Of a DNA stretch of 40,103 nt, positions 1 through 9,211 are shown piece by piece. Origin of the DNA: Cyanobacteria bacterium M_surface_10_m2_179 (GTDB taxonomy: Bacteria; Cyanobacteriota; Cyanobacteriia; PCC-6307; Cyanobiaceae); assembly GCA_016882545.1 (NCBI GenBank), contig VGPW01000006.1, positions 1-40,103 of the forward strand, written 5' to 3'. How positions within the stretch are numbered: position 1 is the first letter of the stretch; each line of letters opens with the position of its first letter. Both the position numbers and the translations under genes were made by a program. Below the pieces are notes generated by a model that had not been told where the DNA came from, did no database searches, and saw only the letters and a list, made by a program, of their open reading frames with translations.

Positions 1-201
1 AAACGTTTCAGTTGTCCAGGTGCTCCTCAACCCAATCTCAGCCTCGCGGCTTTCAATCGGCTCTCGGATCTGCGGCTTCTCAACCGCTTGTTGAACCTAC
101 ACCACCGGCTTCCCGGGCTTTCGGTTCCCGCTCTTGGCCTCACGGCTCTCGAGCGGATTCAAAAACTACCAGACCGTCGGACCCGCCACCAGTCGGGCTA
201 G
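1..201 (+). CDS. possible 3' end of an unidentified gene (5' end outside window)
   Basis: Frame 1 is open from the window edge to a TAG at 199-201, giving 66 residues rich in Leu, Arg and Pro with no motif that I recognise. Only about 59% of its third codon positions are G or C, far below the neighbouring genes, and the region itself is near 58% GC. This is either the tail of a gene of atypical composition or non-coding DNA that happens to be open. Its stop shares a CTAG with the stop of the convergent small gene that follows, the tight packing seen elsewhere in this window. No function can be given. Confidence 0.35.
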   Translation, partial: KRFSCPGAPQPNLSLAAFNRLSDLRLLNRLLNLHHRLPGLSVPALGLTALERIQKLPDRRTRHQSG

Positions 202-506
202 CCCTGGTGATCGGTCTCGCCGGGGTCCAATGCCCGATCCAGGCTGGAGAGCAGCAAGGCCAACGCCGCTGCACGGCTCAGATCGGGGCCGCAGACCTGC
301 TCCAACCACTGGCTGGCGAGGCTCTCAAGCTCAGCAAACAGGCTCTGGCCGGCCAGCAGACGCTGCATCACCTGGTCGACGTTGGCCTGCTCGAGCGCCG
401 GTAGCGGACCGACGACGTAGCGGCGGCCGTCGTCGCCGACATAGGTGAGGTTGCCGTTGGCATCGAACACCGGAACGGCATGGGGGGTGATCGGCTGATC
501 CTCCAT
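198..506 (-). CDS. small hypothetical protein (102 aa)
   Basis: The product is acidic and soluble, with no signal peptide or membrane segment. The N-terminal third contains a short segment around residues 12-32 (DANGNLTYVGDDGRRYVVG) that looks like a beta hairpin; the rest is predicted helical. The ATG at 506 was chosen because the open frame further upstream runs through the start of the divergent permease and loses its codon bias. It is separated from the permease start by 70 bases, enough for a divergent promoter. The family is not recognised. It looks like one of the small proteins restricted to cyanobacteria, but that is inference. Confidence 0.6.
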   Translation of the reverse strand: MEDQPITPHAVPVFDANGNLTYVGDDGRRYVVGPLPALEQANVDQVMQRLLAGQSLFAELESLASQWLEQVCGPDLSRAAALALLLSSLDRALDPGETDHQG

Positions 507-576
507 GGGCCCACCAGCAGCTGCCTCAGCCCTAGCGCCGGCGGCGGCGTGCGGCAACGGCTGCCAGGGTGAAGGC

Positions 577-2525
<1,949 letters not shown>

Positions 2526-2885
2526 TCAGCTGGGCAGGGCTCCATCGCGATCGGAGCGAAAGCACGGCTGCAGATGCGCCAGAGATCGGGCCGTCTCGTC
2601 GAGCAGTTGTTGAAACACGGCCTTGGTCTGCGGAGCGCCCTGCCCCATCGGTTCACGGCTCATCAGCACCAGCTCCAGCACCGGGCCCTCCGCTTTGGCC
2701 TGCACATCGGCGAACAACTGCATCCGCAGCTGTTCGCGCCCCCCGCGCAGCAGGGCGCTGAGGTGGGCGGTGGTGCGGTGATCCACCTCGGCGTGAAGCG
2801 CCTCAAGCACCGGTTCCAAACCATTAATCAACGCCGCGGCTCCGATCGGAGCGGTGGGTTGCAACACGGTGAGGAAACGGGCCAT
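2526..2885 (-). CDS. small hypothetical protein (119 aa)
   Basis: This is a soluble, mainly alpha-helical protein with no signal peptide, membrane segment or known motif. It starts MARFLTVLQPTAPIG at an ATG and keeps strong G/C third-position bias throughout, which supports it being coding. It lies between an unknown helical protein (38 bases upstream on the same strand) and gap (54 bases downstream), so the three may be cotranscribed. It contains one Cys and no metal-binding pattern. I do not recognise the family; a conserved cyanobacterial protein is the best description. Confidence 0.65.
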   Translation of the reverse strand: MARFLTVLQPTAPIGAAALINGLEPVLEALHAEVDHRTTAHLSALLRGGREQLRMQLFADVQAKAEGPVLELVLMSREPMGQGAPQTKAVFQQLLDETARSLAHLQPCFRSDRDGALPS

Positions 2886-2923
2886 GGCGTTGGGCGCAAC
2901 TGGGATGCTGACAGCGTCTGGGC

Positions 2924-3484
2924 TCAGCCCTCTTTCTGACCAGCCTCGAACTGGTCGCTCAGCAGGCGACGCTGATACTCCGCCGCCAAGGCATTGAGAT
3001 GAGCTTCAGCGGCCTCCACCATCTCCTCATCGATCTGATCAAAGGCCCGGCCCTCCGGCACGGCCATGCCCAGCACCAGGGCCAGGGCATCAAACAGGCG
3101 CACCTGATCGTTCTGCCAGGCCTGGTAGTCCCCCGCCAGATCAGCCAGATCCTGGTCATCCAGCTCGCCGCGCTCCGCTTCGCTGCGCAGGTTCTGCATC
3201 TGCCCCAGCCGGGCTGAGGTCACCAGGGCATGGGCCGCAGCCAGGGCGGCCAGGGCATCGCAGGCTTCGCGTTTGAGCACCGTGAGGTCGCGATTGCGCA
3301 CCGCTTTCTCGATGGACAGCGGTGGGCGAACCCCAGGCAGCTGACTCACCGATGCCGGTTGGCGCGGTTCCGCCGGCAGCGTGATGCGTGCCGGTGCCGG
3401 TGGCAGCGGTTGGGGTGGCTTCAAGGCCGCGCCCCAGCGCATCAGGGTGTCGGCGATCCTGGTGCGCCATCCCCGCCTGGCCAT
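2924..3484 (-). CDS. hypothetical helical protein (186 aa)
   Basis: The product has a basic, proline-rich N-terminal stretch to about residue 55, followed by a long helical region rich in Ala, Leu, Asp and Glu (about 60-180). There is no signal peptide, membrane segment or Cys-based motif. The ATG at 3484 (MARRGWRT) is preferred; an ATG seven codons earlier at 3505 is also possible. It is divergent from the GldA-like gene, with 118 bases between the starts that presumably hold promoters for both. It may be cotranscribed with the small gene 38 bases downstream. The family is not recognised and no function is proposed. Confidence 0.65.
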   Translation of the reverse strand: MARRGWRTRIADTLMRWGAALKPPQPLPPAPARITLPAEPRQPASVSQLPGVRPPLSIEKAVRNRDLTVLKREACDALAALAAAHALVTSARLGQMQNLRSEAERGELDDQDLADLAGDYQAWQNDQVRLFDALALVLGMAVPEGRAFDQIDEEMVEAAEAHLNALAAEYQRRLLSDQFEAGQKEG

Positions 3485-3602
3485 CAGCCGCTCCGGACAC
3501 TCCACTCAATCTGACGCCAAACGGGCCCGATCGACAGGCGGAAAGCCGAAGACCGGGCGAGCTGGCAACTTCTACAGTGACAGCTTGGACTTTGGGCTGA
3601 GC

Positions 3603-4724
3603 GTGGCCAACGGCATCCAGCAGCACGCCATCGCACCCGCCGCGGTGCTGCGAGGGGATGGCGCCTGGATCGAAGCGCTCGATGCGGTGGCCCGTCTCAG
3701 CCAGCAGCCGCTGCTGCTGGGGCGCAGCTCCGCTACGCGGGCGCTCCGCCACAACCTCGGCAGCGACTTGCAGCAGCGCGGCCTGGCGGTGCAGGCCGCC
3801 GAACTCGAATACGACTGCTGCGAACAGGATCTGCAGCGCCTGAGCGGCGACCTGCAAGCGCGTTCGTGCGATGCGGTGGTGGCCATCGGCGGCGGCAAGG
3901 TGCTCGATGCCGGCAAGTTGCTGGCCCACCGCCACGGGCTGGCCTGCATCACCGTGCCCACCAGTGCCGCCACCTGCGCCGGCTGGACGGCCCTGGCCAA
4001 CCTCTATTCACCGGAAGGAGCCTTCGAGGGTGATGTCGCCCTGGATCGCTGCCCAGACCTGCTGGTGTTCGATCACCAACTGGTGCGGCAAGCTCCCAAC
4101 CGCACCCTGGCCAGCGGCATCGCCGACGCCATGGCGAAGTGGTACGAGGCCTCGGTGAGCAGTGGAGCCAGCAGCGATGGTGTGGTGCAGCAGGCGGTGC
4201 AGATGGCGCGGGTGTTGCGCGATCAGCTGTTGCTTGAGGCGCGCCAGGCCATGGCCCAACCCGGCGGCGAGGCCTGGGTGCGGGTGGCGGAAGCCTGCGG
4301 CCTCACGGCCGGTTTGATCGGAGGCATCGGTGGAGCCCGCTGCCGCACGGTGGCCGCCCATGCCGTGCACAACGGCCTCACTCAGCTCGCCGCCAGCCAT
4401 GGCCACCTGCACGGCGAGAAGGTGGGATTCGGAATCCTGGTGCAGCTGCGGCTGGAAGAGGTGATCGAGGGCAACCGATTGGCGGGCCAGGCGAGGCGGC
4501 AGCTGCTGCCGTTATTCCAGGAGCTGGGCCTACCGGTGAGCCTCAACGATCTCGGCTTGGGCGCAGCCAGCCTCAGCGATCTGCAGCAGGTGGCGGAGTT
4601 TGCTTGCCGGCCCGGCTCCGACCTGCATCACCTGCCCTTCAGCGTGGAACCCGGCGATGTGCTGGCGGCCCTGGTGAGTAGCACCACCTGCAGCGAAGCC
4701 CCGCTCCCATCCCCCCAGGGCTGA
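3603..4724 (+). CDS. iron-containing alcohol dehydrogenase family protein, GldA-like
   Basis: This is a cytoplasmic NAD-linked dehydrogenase of the glycerol dehydrogenase branch of the iron-containing (type III) alcohol dehydrogenases. At 373 residues it has family length. The nucleotide site AIGGGKVLDAGK spans about 94-105 and the substrate-loop motif TVPTSAATCAGW spans 118-129. Likely metal ligands are the Asp in SGIADAMAKW (about 175) and the His residues in VAAHAVHNG and HLHGEKVG. No ATG fits the domain start, so the GTG at 3603 was chosen; a TTG at 3585 is an alternative. It is followed after 5 bases by an alpha/beta hydrolase, so they form an operon. Cyanobacterial homologues have no agreed substrate, and glycerol is only a guess from the family. 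Confidence 0.85.
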   Translation: MANGIQQHAIAPAAVLRGDGAWIEALDAVARLSQQPLLLGRSSATRALRHNLGSDLQQRGLAVQAAELEYDCCEQDLQRLSGDLQARSCDAVVAIGGGKVLDAGKLLAHRHGLACITVPTSAATCAGWTALANLYSPEGAFEGDVALDRCPDLLVFDHQLVRQAPNRTLASGIADAMAKWYEASVSSGASSDGVVQQAVQMARVLRDQLLLEARQAMAQPGGEAWVRVAEACGLTAGLIGGIGGARCRTVAAHAVHNGLTQLAASHGHLHGEKVGFGILVQLRLEEVIEGNRLAGQARRQLLPLFQELGLPVSLNDLGLGAASLSDLQQVAEFACRPGSDLHHLPFSVEPGDVLAALVSSTTCSEAPLPSPQG

Positions 4725-4729
4725 TCCGC

Positions 4730-5608
4730 ATGCCACCTGCTTCCACTCCGCAGCAACAGCTGCTGGCGAAGGCTGCCGCAACCCTGCTGGATCCGGCGGG
4801 CCGCGAGCTGGCTGCAGCGGTGCAGTGGTGGGAGCTCGCGCCGCTGGAGCCAGGCCCATGGCCGGTGGCGGTGGTGGGGGAGGGTCCGCCGGTGTTGGCC
4901 CTGCACGGCTTTGACAGCTCCCACCTGGAATACAGGCGTTTGGCGCCGCTGCTTGCCGCCCGGTATCAACTGTTTATCCCGGACCTCTACGGATTCGGCT
5001 TCTGTCCGCGCCCGCTGGGGGCCGCCTACGGCCCGAAGCTGGTGCTGGAGCACCTGGAGCTGGTGCTGAAGCAGGTGCTGCGGCGCACCGGTGCCGAGCG
5101 GCTGAGCCTGATCGGAGCCTCGATGGGGGGCTCCGTGGCGGTGGAATTGGCCCGCCGCTGCCCGGAAGCGGTCGATCGGCTGTTGCTGCTCGCCCCGGCG
5201 GGGCTCACCGGCCGGCCCATGCCCGTGCCGGCAGGGCTGGATCAACTCGGCGCCCGCTTTCTCGGCCTACCGGCGATCCGCAAGGGGCTTTGCCGGTCGG
5301 CCTTCGCCCAACCGGATCGCGATGTGGGCCCTGCGGAACTGGAGATCGCCTCGCTGCATCTGGCCTGCCCCAACTGGGCGGGAGCCCTGGCCGCCTTCGC
5401 CCACAGCGGTGGCTTCGCCGGCAGCGGCAACCCACTGCCTGAGCAACCGATCCAGGTGCTGTGGGGCCGCAATGACCGCATCCTCAGACCACCCCAAAAG
5501 CGAGCAGCCCAAGCTCTGTTAGGAGAGCGCATCACCGAACTGGACGACTGCGGGCACCTGCCCCACATCGACCAGCCCACCACCGTGGCTCGCCTCTGGC
5601 ATGGCTAA
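4730..5608 (+). CDS. alpha/beta hydrolase
   Basis: This is a serine hydrolase fold of 292 residues. The oxyanion-hole motif LALHGFD is near 56-62, the nucleophile elbow is GASMGG with Ser131, the acid is Asp249 in GRNDRI, and the base is His276 in DCGHLPHID, so the full triad is present. There is no signal peptide, so it is probably cytoplasmic. It starts 5 bases after the GldA-like gene and its end overlaps the next gene by 8 bases, showing a three-gene operon. The substrate is unknown; many cyanobacterial members of this type are annotated only by fold. Confidence 0.85.
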   Translation: MPPASTPQQQLLAKAAATLLDPAGRELAAAVQWWELAPLEPGPWPVAVVGEGPPVLALHGFDSSHLEYRRLAPLLAARYQLFIPDLYGFGFCPRPLGAAYGPKLVLEHLELVLKQVLRRTGAERLSLIGASMGGSVAVELARRCPEAVDRLLLLAPAGLTGRPMPVPAGLDQLGARFLGLPAIRKGLCRSAFAQPDRDVGPAELEIASLHLACPNWAGALAAFAHSGGFAGSGNPLPEQPIQVLWGRNDRILRPPQKRAAQALLGERITELDDCGHLPHIDQPTTVARLWHG

Positions 5609-6224
5609 TGACGCCGACTCCCAACGTTCCGGCCCCGTGCTGCAGCTGCTGGCCAGCGGCCTGCAGTTCTGGATCCGCCAGCAGTGCGAGGCGTTGGACC
5701 ACCTGGAGCTGCAGCTGCATGGTTCCGGCCTAGGGCTGCTGCGGGGCCGGCTGGAGGGCGTGAGCCTGGTGGCGCGCGGCGTGGTGTTCAGCTCGCTGGA
5801 GATCGAGCGGGTGGAACTGCGCAGCGATGCGATCCAGGTGCAGCTGGGCAATCTGCTCAAGGGGCGGCCCCTGCAGCTGGATCACCCCTTTCAGATCGAG
5901 GGTTATGCCGCCTTCAGCGGGGGTGGCCTCAGCCGCTCACTGTGCACACCCCACTGGCGCCCGCTGGGGGATGCCCTGGTGGATGGCTTGATGGGGCTCA
6001 CACCGCTGCAGAGCCTGAGCATCGAGCGCGATCGGCTGGTGCTGCGGGCCCAGGGCAGAAGCTGCGACACCCTGCCGGAGGCGGTGGATGGCGGCCTGCA
6101 ACTGCGCCACTGCAACAGTGAGCAGTGTGTGGCCCTACCGGCCGACCCCAACATTCAGATCCAGAACGCCAACCTGGAGGGCGGGTTGCTGCAGCTGCAC
6201 GGCACGGCGAGGGTGTCGCCGTAG
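5601..6224 (+). CDS. LmeA / DUF2993 family protein
   Basis: The 207-residue product matches the pattern of cyanobacterial DUF2993 (LmeA-like) proteins: an N-terminal amphipathic helix, then alternating strands containing GLLRGRLEGVSLVARGVVFS (about 45-64) and a C-terminal strand ending in LQLHGTARV. Such proteins are thought to bind lipids or lipid-linked sugars in a tubular lipid-binding fold; actinobacterial LmeA acts in mannan maturation. No export signal is evident. Its ATG overlaps the end of the hydrolase gene by 8 bases. It ends only 7 bases from the convergent cdsA stop, with no terminator between them. Confidence 0.7.
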   Translation: MANDADSQRSGPVLQLLASGLQFWIRQQCEALDHLELQLHGSGLGLLRGRLEGVSLVARGVVFSSLEIERVELRSDAIQVQLGNLLKGRPLQLDHPFQIEGYAAFSGGGLSRSLCTPHWRPLGDALVDGLMGLTPLQSLSIERDRLVLRAQGRSCDTLPEAVDGGLQLRHCNSEQCVALPADPNIQIQNANLEGGLLQLHGTARVSP

Positions 6225-6231
6225 GCCAGGT

Positions 6232-7140
6232 TCAGCGAATCAGCGGCAACAGCAGGGTGACCACGGTGAAAAACACCGCCGGTGTGAACAGGTAGCTGTC
6301 GATCCGATCCAGGATGCCGCCGTGACCGGGGAGCAGATCACCGGAATCCTTCACACCGGCATCGCGCTTCATCATCGATTCGGTGAGATCCCCCACCAGG
6401 GCAAACAGGGCCACCACCACCCCGAGCAGGGCCCCCACGGCCCAGCCCCAGTTCCAGCCGAGCAGTTCGGCAAAGGCGGCACCGAGCAGGGCTGCGCAGC
6501 CCACACCCCCGAGGGCCCCCTCCACGGTTTTGCCGGGAGAGATCGGGGAGAGGGGCCGGCGGCCGTAGCGGCGACCGATCACATACGACCCGATATCCGT
6601 GGCCACGATCAGGAAGCAGGCCATCAACATCAGCACCATTCCCGAGCTGAGATGGGGCCAGGCCTGGGTGATACCACTCAAGCGCGGCGCCAGAGCCGGA
6701 TCGGTGAGATCCCGCAGGCGGATCCAGTAACTGGGCAAAAACCCCAGATAAAACAGCGCAAAGATCGAGGCGGCGATGTCGGCGATGCTGCCGGTGAGCG
6801 GCTGCAGCAGCAGCCAGCCGCAGATGGCAGCACCGGAGAGGGGCAGCACCGCCGCCGCCAGATCAGCCGCAAAGCCCATCCCCTGGGCATCGCCGCCATG
6901 GGCCCACTGGGTGGTGATCAGCAGCAGCTGCACCAGCACCAGCGTGGTTTTGCTGGCGGGGCGGATGCCCTTGAAACGGGCCAGGCGGAAATACTCGAGC
7001 AGGCCCAGGTGCACCATCACACCCAGCGCCAGGGTGAACCACCACCCCCCCAGGAGCACCACCACAAAGCCGAAGGCGCCGGCGGCGTAGCCACTGAGCA
7101 GGCGCTGGGGGGTGGTTCGGGAGCGGGGCGTGGGAATCAA
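6232..7140 (-). CDS. cdsA: phosphatidate cytidylyltransferase
   Basis: CdsA makes CDP-diacylglycerol from phosphatidic acid and CTP, the precursor of phosphatidylglycerol, in the inner membrane. The 302-residue protein has about eight hydrophobic segments and a complete family signature at about 255-281: SMMKRDAGVKDSGDLLPGHG followed directly by GILDRID, with the two Asp residues and HGG that bind metal and CTP. The start is a TTG at 7140 embedded in the TGA stop of cbiT (TTGA overlap), so translation is probably coupled. It is the last gene of the decarboxylase-cbiT-cdsA run and converges on the LmeA-like gene. Phosphatidylglycerol is the only phospholipid of cyanobacterial thylakoids, so the enzyme is expected to be essential. 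Confidence 0.95.
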   Translation of the reverse strand: MIPTPRSRTTPQRLLSGYAAGAFGFVVVLLGGWWFTLALGVMVHLGLLEYFRLARFKGIRPASKTTLVLVQLLLITTQWAHGGDAQGMGFAADLAAAVLPLSGAAICGWLLLQPLTGSIADIAASIFALFYLGFLPSYWIRLRDLTDPALAPRLSGITQAWPHLSSGMVLMLMACFLIVATDIGSYVIGRRYGRRPLSPISPGKTVEGALGGVGCAALLGAAFAELLGWNWGWAVGALLGVVVALFALVGDLTESMMKRDAGVKDSGDLLPGHGGILDRIDSYLFTPAVFFTVVTLLLPLIR

Positions 7141-7751
7141 GGGCGTTCAGCAGCGATCAGGAACAGCGGCTCGGCCGCCGCCAGCCTGGCCTGGCTGCCG
7201 CGGCGCTGCATGCGGTGCACGGTGGCCTGCACCACCTGCAGGTCGCGAGCTTCCAGCCGGCCGAGGGTGTCGGTGGCATCCACCAAACCTTCCAGGCTGG
7301 CCGTGCTGATCACCAGCCGGCCGGCGGGCACCAGCGCCTCCCACACCAGATCCAGCACCTGCCGCAACGGCCGCCCCACCTCCAGCAGCACGCGATCGGG
7401 GTGGGCCGGCAACTGCTGCAACCCCTCCGGAGCATCGCCGGCATGGATGTGCAGGTTGCGGATCCCAAAACGCTCGCGGTTGCGCTGCAGCAGCTCGATC
7501 GCCTCAGGGTCGCGCTCGAGCGTGTGCACCTGACCGGCCGGCATCAACCGAGCAATCTCCAGAGCCAGGGCACCGGTGCCGCCGCCCACGTCCCACACCA
7601 GCGAATCGGCGCGGGGGCGCAGGTGCGCCAGCAGCATCACCCGCTGCTCCATCGGGGTGGGGCTGAATCCAGGGGCGTCGGCGAAGGCGGCATCGGGCAG
7701 CCCGGGCGTCACGAAGTCCCATTGGAAGGGGGCATCGCCTGGCGCGCCCAT
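7137..7751 (-). CDS. cbiT: precorrin-6Y C15-methyltransferase / decarboxylase subunit CbiT
   Basis: CbiT methylates C15 of the corrin precursor and removes the acetate side chain of ring C, a step of cobamide synthesis. The 204-residue protein has an N-terminal GFSPTPMEQRVM segment (28-40) and a SAM-binding VWDVGGGTGALALEIA (52-67), followed by an acidic HTLERDPEA (76-84). The length fits stand-alone CbiT, not the CbiE-CbiT fusion CobL. The ATG at 7751 was chosen over a TTG at 7772 because GAGGAG lies at ideal spacing upstream; that site overlaps the TGA of the preceding decarboxylase gene. Its own stop overlaps the cdsA start. CbiE, its usual partner, is not in this window. Confidence 0.85.
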   Translation of the reverse strand: MGAPGDAPFQWDFVTPGLPDAAFADAPGFSPTPMEQRVMLLAHLRPRADSLVWDVGGGTGALALEIARLMPAGQVHTLERDPEAIELLQRNRERFGIRNLHIHAGDAPEGLQQLPAHPDRVLLEVGRPLRQVLDLVWEALVPAGRLVISTASLEGLVDATDTLGRLEARDLQVVQATVHRMQRRGSQARLAAAEPLFLIAAERP

Positions 7752-7758
7752 CCGCTCC

Positions 7759-9156
7759 TCATTCGGCCACAACCCTCACCGTATCAGCGATCTGGCCGGG
7801 CCACAGCCGTTGTTGCTGCTGCAGCCACGCTGCCCGCGCCGCATCGATGCGCTCACCAGGAATCAACAGCGGAATGCCAGGGGGATAGGGGCAGAGCGGT
7901 TCGGCCGCCAACTCACCCACCGCTTCCCCCAAGGGCACGGCTCGGCTGGGGGCACGCCAGGCCCGCCCCAGCGGCAGCTCCGGCTCCGCCACCGCTGGCA
8001 GCGGCGGAGCCGAGAAGGCGGGCAGCGCCGGCCCGCCCAGGGCGTTTCGCAGCTGCTGCAACCGCCGCGGCAGCAACCAGCCGAGCCGGCGAGGTGGCGC
8101 CAGCCCCAAACAAAAGGTGAGACAGCCGGGCTCCGGCAGCTCCGCAATCACACCCCGAGCCATCAACCAACGGTCGGCCTCGAGGCCATTGATGCCCAGC
8201 TCGGCCGTGCGCAGGCACAGCCGCAGGGGATCCTGGCTGGGGAGCAGCGGCAGGCCTGCGGCCTCCAGGCGGAGGCGAAGGGTGCAGGCGCGATCCAGCG
8301 CGATGCGCAGCTGCCGGCGACCGGCGGGGCCATGCAGATGCAACAGAGCGGCCGACGACGAGGCCAGCAGCAGGGCGCTGGGGCTGGAGGTTTGCAGCCA
8401 GAGCAGGGCGCGCTCAATCGCAACCAGGCGCTCTGAGCTGGCCGGCTGCCCCAGCAGCAACACGGCGCTCTGGGCCAATCCACCGGCGGCCTTCTGCAGC
8501 GACTGCACCACCAGATCCGCCCCGCAGGCCAGCCCCGCAGGCGGCAAGCGCGGATCCAATCCCAGATGGGCGCCGTGGGCTTCATCCAGCAACACCGGCA
8601 AGCCACGGCGCTGCACCACCGCCACCAAAGCCTGCAGATCACCCACCAGGCCCTGATAACTGGGCGACACCAGCACCACCGCCGCCAGGGGACCGGCCGC
8701 CAACGCCGCGGTGAGCTCACGCTCCAGGGCCTCCGGGGTTGGCGGCAGCCAAAGACCCGTGGCGGGGTCAAAGGGCAGGTCGAACAGCACCGGCCGCAAC
8801 TGCCCCAGCAGGCAGCCATGCAGCAGCGAGCGGTGCAGGTTGCGGGGCAGCAGCACCCGATCCCCCGGCTGTGCCAAGGCCAGCAAGGCCGCCTGCAACA
8901 GCCCACTGGCGCCATTCACGCCAAACCAGCAGCGCTGGGCTCCAAGCAGGGCCGCCGCCGCCGCCTGAGCCTCGGCCACAGCCCCCTCGGCTTCCAGCGG
9001 CCCGCCGATCTCCGGCAGCTCGGGCAGATCCCAGCGGCCCGGGGCCTGGCGCAGCAGCCGGCGCAGGGCCGGTGCCAGGGCGCGACCACGGCCGTGGGCC
9101 GGCAGGTGCAGCGGCAGGGGTGGCGGCGCTTCGCCCAGACGCTCCAGCAGAGCCAT
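7759..9156 (-). CDS. Orn/Lys/Arg decarboxylase family PLP protein
   Basis: This is a fold-type I PLP enzyme of the short cyanobacterial ornithine/lysine/arginine decarboxylase type (465 residues). The cofactor site is visible: GVNGASGLLQA (79-89), the Asp of LLDEAHGAHLG (189-199) that pairs with the PLP ring nitrogen, and the Schiff-base lysine at about Lys222 in QSLQKAAGGLAQ. Members decarboxylate basic amino acids to polyamines such as agmatine or cadaverine, but the short type has poorly defined substrates. The ATG at 9156 opens the gene; it lies in a CCATGG shared with a possible start of the divergent kinase gene. Its stop abuts cbiT (7 bases), so it leads the decarboxylase-cbiT-cdsA operon. 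Confidence 0.85.
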   Translation of the reverse strand: MALLERLGEAPPPLPLHLPAHGRGRALAPALRRLLRQAPGRWDLPELPEIGGPLEAEGAVAEAQAAAAALLGAQRCWFGVNGASGLLQAALLALAQPGDRVLLPRNLHRSLLHGCLLGQLRPVLFDLPFDPATGLWLPPTPEALERELTAALAAGPLAAVVLVSPSYQGLVGDLQALVAVVQRRGLPVLLDEAHGAHLGLDPRLPPAGLACGADLVVQSLQKAAGGLAQSAVLLLGQPASSERLVAIERALLWLQTSSPSALLLASSSAALLHLHGPAGRRQLRIALDRACTLRLRLEAAGLPLLPSQDPLRLCLRTAELGINGLEADRWLMARGVIAELPEPGCLTFCLGLAPPRRLGWLLPRRLQQLRNALGGPALPAFSAPPLPAVAEPELPLGRAWRAPSRAVPLGEAVGELAAEPLCPYPPGIPLLIPGERIDAARAAWLQQQQRLWPGQIADTVRVVAE

Positions 9157-9211
9157 GGCCAATCGGGCGCGGTTTCTAGAGTTTGGCCTCAATCCCGCCG
9201 CCGCATCGATC

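Noticed and set aside
6088-7533. A 481-codon open frame on the plus strand
   Set aside because: It is opposite cdsA and cbiT, both of which carry full family motifs.
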